The notes below the pieces were generated by a model. It had not been told where the DNA came from. It searched no databases and saw only the letters and a list, made by a program, of their open reading frames with translations. Source: Stenotrophomonas maltophilia (GTDB lineage Bacteria > Pseudomonadota > Gammaproteobacteria > Xanthomonadales > Xanthomonadaceae). Taken from it: DNA of 64,000 nt. Location of the stretch: contig NZ_CP037858.1 of assembly GCF_006974125.1 (NCBI RefSeq), forward strand, positions 248,001-312,000, written 5' to 3'. Made by a program: the position numbers and the translations under genes. Shown here one piece after another: positions 59,357 to 64,000 of this stretch; positions within the stretch are counted from its first letter, which is position 1; the number at the start of each line of letters is the position of its first letter.

Positions 59357-60193
59357 ATGTCCGCGCCCACCCTTTCCACCACCCCGGCCGGGCCGTTGCG
59401 CGGCGCCGACCACGACCGTGGCCTGCAGGCGCTGCGCGTCCACGTCGTTGACGTCACGCAGCCCTGTACCAGCCTGCTTCGGCTGGTCGTACAGCTGCCG
59501 CCACAGGCAGAGCTTGCACCTTGGCAGCGCGCCAACACCGCCGTGCGCATCCAGCTGGGTACCGCGTTCGGCGATGTGTCACGGATCTACACCGTGCGCA
59601 GCGTCGACGCCCGGACCCGCCGTTTCACGCTGGACGTGGTGCTGCACGAGGCACCGGGGCCGATGTTGGCCTGGGTGCGTGCTCTGCAGCCCGGCGACGC
59701 CTTCGATCTCACCGGTCCGCGCCCACATCTGCAGGTGCCACATCGCGAGGGCAGCGTTGCCCTGCTGTTCGCCGATCAGAGCGCCATCCCGGCACTGTTC
59801 GCCTTGCTGCAGCAGTGGCCGAGCGGCCTTCGCGCGCAGGCCTGGATCGCTTCGGATGACCCCTTCCCGGTAGGCGAACTACCTGCCGTCGACGGCGTCT
59901 GCATACAGCGCCTGGCCACGGGCGCTACGCCGTTGCTGCAGCAGGCACGCCGGTTGCACACGGGGGCCGACAACACCGTCTGGGCCGCAGGCGAACGCGA
60001 GGAGATGCGCGCCCTGCGCCGCTACTTCATTGAAACGTGCGGTCTGCCGCGCGCAGACGTCGCCGTGGCCGGCTACTGGAAACACGGCCAGACCACCACC
60101 GAAACCGACCAGCGCCGCCGTCGCAACTACGAACGCGTGCTGGCGCGCGGCGGTGGCCTGCAGGACCTCGACGACCTCGCCGACGACATCTGA
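59357..60193 (+). CDS. siderophore-interacting FAD/NAD(P)H ferric reductase (SIP family)
   Basis: 278 residues. N-terminal FAD-binding barrel (VSRIYTVRSVDARTRRF, containing RxYTxR) with DVVLHEAPGPMLAWV, then the SIP domain ending in TVWAAGEREEMRALRRYF and AVAGYWKHGQTTTE, both hallmarks of SIP/ViuB-type ferric-siderophore reductases. It releases iron from imported ferric siderophores. First gene of the uptake cluster. ATG 59357 has no strong SD, so a leaderless or weak start is possible. Confidence 0.87.
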   Translation: MSAPTLSTTPAGPLRGADHDRGLQALRVHVVDVTQPCTSLLRLVVQLPPQAELAPWQRANTAVRIQLGTAFGDVSRIYTVRSVDARTRRFTLDVVLHEAPGPMLAWVRALQPGDAFDLTGPRPHLQVPHREGSVALLFADQSAIPALFALLQQWPSGLRAQAWIASDDPFPVGELPAVDGVCIQRLATGATPLLQQARRLHTGADNTVWAAGEREEMRALRRYFIETCGLPRADVAVAGYWKHGQTTTETDQRRRRNYERVLARGGGLQDLDDLADDI

Positions 60194-60388
60194 TCCACCC
60201 CGCAACACCCGCGCCCTGCGTTTCGTTCCACCCAGCCACAGATCGCCCACGCACCTCGCGTGCAGCATTGCCCCAGCGGCAGTGCCGTGCCCTCTGCCAG
60301 CCATTCCACAGCCCGCGTCGTCCTGCCCGTGCAGGCCACCGACGGCGCCGTGCTGGCCGATTGCACGACCCACCACACGAGAACTGCC

Positions 60389-62566
60389 ATGTCCCTCCCC
60401 GCCCGAATCCTGCTCTCCCCACGCCGCACGACCCTATCCCTGGCCGCGCAGGCAGCGCTGCTGCCGGCGTTGCTGCTCGCTCCCCTCGCCCATGCAGATG
60501 AAGCAACCGACAGCGCCCGCCAGCTGCCCACGGTGAACGTGCGCGCCGACAAGACCGCGCCTGCCGATGCCTATGCCGGCGGCCAGGTCGCCCGCGGCAG
60601 TGGCGTCGGCCTGCTCGGTGAGCTCGACTTCATGGACACCCCTTTCAACACCACCCGTTACACCGCGGGGTTCATCGAGAACATCCAGGCACCGGACCTG
60701 GTCCGGGTAATTGCGCTGACCGATCCCAGCGTCTACAACAGCGGCTCCAGCGGCGGCATCACCGACTACTTCAACATCCGTGGCTTCGGTGTCGCCTCGT
60801 CGGATATTGGATTCGGCGGACTGTACGGCCTGATCCCGTACTACCGCGTCACCCCGGAGCTGGCCGAGAGCATCGAAGTGCTCAAGGGGCCATCGGCGCT
60901 GCTCAACGGCATGCCACCGGGTGGTTCGGTGGGTGGCGCAGTGAACCTGGTGCCCAAGCGCGCAGGTGATACGCCGTTGACCCGCTTCACGGCCAGCTAC
61001 AGCAGCGACGCGCAGTCCGGCGGTCATCTGGATGTTGGCCGTCGCGGTGGCGAGCAGCAGCAGTTCGGCGTACGCCTCAATGCCGTGCATCGCGAAGGCG
61101 ACACCGCCACCGATCACCAGCAGCACAGGACGCAGCTGGCATCGCTGGGCCTGGACTGGCGAGGTGAACGCTCGCAGGTCTCGCTGGACCTGTTCAGCAG
61201 CCGTGACCATGTGGATGGCCTCAATCGCGGCGTTTCGCTGGCAGCCGGACTGGCCGTGCCCCGCCCGCCAAAGGCCAGCACCCTGTTCGCACCGGATTGG
61301 ACCTTCAGCAACGTCAAGGACTCAGCCGCCGCGCTGCGCTGGTCGTTCGACATCAATGACCACCTGCAGGCGCATGCCAGCTACGGTCACGGCCATACCG
61401 ATTTCGATTCCATCGCCAGCGCCACCACGCTGATCACCAACACCGCCGGCGACTTCCGCAACAACTTCGCCCACCAGCGCTTCATCTACAGCAAGGACTC
61501 CGCCGAAGCCGGCCTCTCGGCGCGCTTCCGCTCCGGCGCGGTCGATCACGCACTGGCGATCAGTGCCGCGTGGTACCAGCACGACCAGAAATTCGGCTTC
61601 AAGCGCAATCTGCTGGCCCGCGACTGGGTAACCAACCTGTACGACCCACAGTGGGGCCCGGCCATCGATCGCAGCTTCAGTGATGCGTCGCTGCCGAAGA
61701 CCGCGGAAGTGCGTACCACCAGCTTCGGCATCGCCGACACGTTGTCCTTCATCGATGACCGCGTGCAGCTGACCCTGGGCATCCGTCACCAGACCGTGCT
61801 CAGCGACACCTTCGATGGCAGCACCGGCAAGCGCACCGCGCGCTACGACGCCCGCGCCAATACCCCGGCTGGTGCACTGCTGTTCAAGGCCAGCGATCGA
61901 CTTTCGCTATACGCCAACTACATTGAGGGCCTGAGCCAGGGCAGCACCGCCCCGGTCAGCGCAGCGAATGCGGGCGACGTGTTCCCGCCGTACAAGACGC
62001 GCCAGCGCGAGGTGGGTGCCAAGTTCGACTTCGGTCATTTGGCCAGCGCAGTGAGCGTGTACGAGATCGAAAAGCCCAGCGCCTATACCGACCCGGCCAC
62101 CAATGTGTTCTCATTCGGCGGCCAGCAGCGCAACCGTGGCGTGGAATGGACCGTGTTCGGCCAGGCCACCGAACGGCTGCGCGTGCTGGGCGGCATCGGC
62201 TGGCTGCAGCCGAAGCTGACCCGCACCCAGGGCGGCATCAACGAAGGCCGGCTGGCCACGGCCACCCCGCAATGGCAGGGCAAGCTCGGCGTCGAATGGG
62301 ACGTGCCGACCGTGGCCGGCCTCACCCTCACCGGCAACGCGGTCAGCCTGTCCAAGGGCTACATCACTGCTGACAACAGCCAGTGGGTTGCAGGCCGCAC
62401 CGTGTTCGATCTCGGTGCCCGCTATGCGACGCAGGCGGCCGGCCATCCGCTGGTACTGCGCGCGACGGTGCAGAACGTGACCAACAAGGCGTACTGGGCG
62501 GGCAGCCTCGGCTCCGGGCTGGGCACGCCACGCACCGCCCTGCTGTCGGCCACCGTCGATTTCTGA
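60389..62566 (+). CDS. TonB-dependent siderophore receptor (FpvA/FoxA-like)
   Basis: 725 residues. Signal peptide and TonB region (LPTVNVRADK), plug with FNIRGFGV and LKGPSALLNGMPPGGSVGGAVNLVPKR (typical of ferri-siderophore receptors, in part), then a 22-strand barrel ending in VLSATVDF-like TALLSATVDF. Follows the SIP gene by 195 bp and precedes DUF3649/PepSY genes, a common siderophore import set. Cognate siderophore unknown; no biosynthesis genes are in the window, so it is likely a xenosiderophore system. Confidence 0.88.
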   Translation: MSLPARILLSPRRTTLSLAAQAALLPALLLAPLAHADEATDSARQLPTVNVRADKTAPADAYAGGQVARGSGVGLLGELDFMDTPFNTTRYTAGFIENIQAPDLVRVIALTDPSVYNSGSSGGITDYFNIRGFGVASSDIGFGGLYGLIPYYRVTPELAESIEVLKGPSALLNGMPPGGSVGGAVNLVPKRAGDTPLTRFTASYSSDAQSGGHLDVGRRGGEQQQFGVRLNAVHREGDTATDHQQHRTQLASLGLDWRGERSQVSLDLFSSRDHVDGLNRGVSLAAGLAVPRPPKASTLFAPDWTFSNVKDSAAALRWSFDINDHLQAHASYGHGHTDFDSIASATTLITNTAGDFRNNFAHQRFIYSKDSAEAGLSARFRSGAVDHALAISAAWYQHDQKFGFKRNLLARDWVTNLYDPQWGPAIDRSFSDASLPKTAEVRTTSFGIADTLSFIDDRVQLTLGIRHQTVLSDTFDGSTGKRTARYDARANTPAGALLFKASDRLSLYANYIEGLSQGSTAPVSAANAGDVFPPYKTRQREVGAKFDFGHLASAVSVYEIEKPSAYTDPATNVFSFGGQQRNRGVEWTVFGQATERLRVLGGIGWLQPKLTRTQGGINEGRLATATPQWQGKLGVEWDVPTVAGLTLTGNAVSLSKGYITADNSQWVAGRTVFDLGARYATQAAGHPLVLRATVQNVTNKAYWAGSLGSGLGTPRTALLSATVDF

Positions 62567-62577
62567 TCCTCGTTTCA

Positions 62578-62607
62578 AGGGCACCACACCATGGTGCGTG
62601 GTGCCCT
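62578..62607 (+). terminator. hairpin after the siderophore receptor gene
   Basis: A perfect 10-bp stem AGGGCACCAC/GTGGTGCCCT with an inner ACCATGGT palindrome lies 11 bp after the receptor stop. No T-run. It may end or attenuate transcription before the DUF3649 gene. Confidence 0.5.
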
Positions 62608-62618
62608 GGAGAAGTGCC

Positions 62619-62918
62619 TTGACCGTTTCCCGAACTGCTTCCGTGCTGGCCTGGCTGCCCCTGGTCTCACGCATCATCGCCGCGTTGTTCGGCGGCTATG
62701 TACTGGCCGCACTGTGCAGCATCGCCACACTGGCGCTGCCCATCGATGTCCGCCAGGCCGTGTTCACCGGCATGTTGGCCAGCTTCCTGCTGTATGCCGG
62801 CGCCGTGGTCTGGGTGTTCGCGGTGCGCTCGGCGTGGCGCGCATGGATCGGGCTGATCGTGATCGCCCTGCCACTGTGGCTGGTCGCGCGAGCGGTCGGC
62901 CAGGGAGCGGGCGCATGA
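62619..62918 (+). CDS. DUF3649-like membrane protein
   Basis: About 99 residues with three hydrophobic helices (LVSRIIAALFGGYVLAAL, FTGMLASFLLYAGAVVWVFAV, WIGLIVIALPLWLVARAV). The FGGY..A and WVFAVRSAWRAWIGL elements match DUF3649 proteins encoded next to TonB siderophore receptors. TTG 62619 with GGAGAAG is the favoured start; GTG 62598 sits in the hairpin. It overlaps the PepSY gene by 4 bp. Confidence 0.7.
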   Translation: MTVSRTASVLAWLPLVSRIIAALFGGYVLAALCSIATLALPIDVRQAVFTGMLASFLLYAGAVVWVFAVRSAWRAWIGLIVIALPLWLVARAVGQGAGA

Positions 62919-64000
62919 GCAAGGGTGATCGCACCGCGAAGCCACGCGGCATCCGCCAGACCATGTCCGACCTGCATATCTGGGTCGGATTGCTCGCGGG
63001 CTGGATCCTGTATGCGATGTTCCTCACCGGCACCGCCAGCTACTTCCGCGACGAGCTCTCGCGCTACACACGCCCCGAAATCGCCACGCCCTCCAGCCTG
63101 CCGGAGGCGGCGGTGGTCGCGCAGCGCACGGTCTCCAACCTCATGGCCGATGCACCGGATGCCAGCCAGATCAACCTGAGCCTGCCAAGTGCGCGCATGC
63201 CGTGGGTGTCGGCGATGTGGGCCAGCCCGGGCGGCCGCGGCCGGCATGGTTTCGATTCGGGCCTGTTCGATGCCAGCACCGGTGCGCCCTTGCAGGCGCG
63301 GGACACCGGCGGTGGCGACTTCTTCTATGCGTTCCACTTCAACCTGCACTACATGCCAGCCATGTGGGGCCGCTGGATCGTGGGCGTCTGCGCGATGTTC
63401 ATGCTGGTGGCCATCGTCAGCGGCGTGATCACCCACAAGAAGATCTTCGCCGACTTCTTCACCTTCCGCTGGGGCAAGGGCCAGCGCTCGTGGCTGGATG
63501 GTCACGCGGCGCTGTCGGTACTCGGCCTGCCCTTCCATTTCATGATCACCTGGAGTGGCCTGGTGATGCTGGCGGTGCTGTACATGCCGTGGGGGCTGGC
63601 CAAACTGCCGGACAAGCGCCAGCAGGCCGAGGTGGTCAGCGAAATGCGGCTGTTCCTGCCGCCGCAGAAGGCCGCAGGGCACACCGCTCCACTTACGGAC
63701 ATCGGCGCACGGGTGCGACAGGCCGAACAGCGCTGGGGAACCGGCGCGGTGGGCAGCGTGCAGGTGCAGAACCCCGGCGATGAGAACGCACGCGTGGCTG
63801 TGGTGCGCGCGCAGTCGAGCCGCGTTTCGACCACGCCGAACTACCTGCTGTTCGATGGCAGCGGTGGGCGGCTGCTGCAGATCAAGGAGCACTCGGGCGT
63901 CGCCGCTGATACCCAGGGCGTGCTGTACGGCCTGCACCTGGGGCGCTTTGCTGACACTGCGTTGCGCTGGCTGTACTTCATCGTCAGCCTGGCCGGCACC
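62915..64000 (+). CDS. PepSY-domain membrane protein (iron-uptake associated), partial
   Basis: At least 362 residues; the frame continues past the window end. PepSY_TM arrangement: SDLHIWVGLLAGWILYAMFLTG, then the periplasmic PepSY domain, FNLHYMPAMWGRWIVGVCAMFMLVAIVSGV and DGHAALSVLGLPFHFMITWSG, with the His pairs in the helices expected of heme-type or ferric-reductase TM cores. Such proteins occur with siderophore receptors and may reduce ferric siderophores in the periplasm. ATGA coupling with DUF3649. Confidence 0.82.
   Translation, partial: MSKGDRTAKPRGIRQTMSDLHIWVGLLAGWILYAMFLTGTASYFRDELSRYTRPEIATPSSLPEAAVVAQRTVSNLMADAPDASQINLSLPSARMPWVSAMWASPGGRGRHGFDSGLFDASTGAPLQARDTGGGDFFYAFHFNLHYMPAMWGRWIVGVCAMFMLVAIVSGVITHKKIFADFFTFRWGKGQRSWLDGHAALSVLGLPFHFMITWSGLVMLAVLYMPWGLAKLPDKRQQAEVVSEMRLFLPPQKAAGHTAPLTDIGARVRQAEQRWGTGAVGSVQVQNPGDENARVAVVRAQSSRVSTTPNYLLFDGSGGRLLQIKEHSGVAADTQGVLYGLHLGRFADTALRWLYFIVSLAGT

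Overview
The window looks like a chromosomal segment of a high-GC gammaproteobacterium of the Stenotrophomonas maltophilia group (Xanthomonadaceae). The evidence is the protein families, the density of TonB-dependent receptors and secreted hydrolases, and GTAG-headed palindromic REP elements (near 43.8, 57.4 and 58.5 kb) of the kind described for that species. No rRNA, tRNA, CRISPR array, integrase or insertion sequence was recognised.

Layout. 0-7.3 kb: end of an alpha/beta hydrolase, a MaoC-like hydratase, a CrbS/CrbR-type acetate-switch two-component pair and a fatty acyl-CoA ligase, then a flavin reductase. 7.4-16.2 kb: exported proteins (truncated RHS-like protein, S41 peptidase, CocE-type hydrolase, S1 serine protease, DNA/RNA endonuclease) separated by poorly coding spacers. 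16.2-22.9 kb: small metabolic and regulatory genes, including a LysR-AraC-VOC-membrane operon and a four-gene plus-strand run of uncharacterised proteins. 22.9-30.1 kb: a complete functional-amyloid operon, fapABCDEF, behind a clear sigma-54 promoter and divergent from a VpsR/NtrC-type enhancer-binding protein. 30.3-38.8 kb: an R-body (refractile body, Reb) locus. It has four near-identical RebB proteins, three divergent Reb-like proteins (one with a long Pro-rich tail), two uncharacterised accessory genes and a regulator that fuses a decayed sigma-54-type AAA+ domain to an AraC DNA-binding domain. In front lie a COOH-NH2 amidoligase-like protein and a NUDIX protein with a large Ala-rich insertion. 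39.2-43.8 kb: CD225-like membrane protein, a 3-hydroxyisobutyrate-dehydrogenase-family reductase, and an SPFH / zinc-ribbon membrane gene set. 43.8-47.8 kb: TonB receptor plus exported tyrosine phosphatase, divergent from a TetR regulator with a palindromic operator between. 47.9-51.6 kb: Inh-type protease inhibitor, M23 peptidase, GAF-PAS-GGDEF cyclase. 51.6-57.4 kb: MacAB-type exporter divergent from a membrane protein and an OmpR/BaeS-type two-component system. 57.5-64 kb: an ABC six-TM protein without ATPase, a TetR regulator, and a siderophore-uptake locus (SIP flavin reductase, TonB siderophore receptor, DUF3649, PepSY) with a Fur-box-like site overlapping a TetR-like palindrome.

The most interesting part is 22.9-38.8 kb, where two systems that polymerise small proteins lie back to back: extracellular Fap amyloid and intracellular R-bodies. 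A 47-bp promoter module with identical internal spacing lies before both the amidoligase gene (30181-30227) and the first rebB gene (33029-33075). This is direct sequence evidence that the amidoligase/NUDIX pair belongs to the R-body regulon. A peptide- or nucleotide-modifying partner of R-bodies would be new as far as I know.
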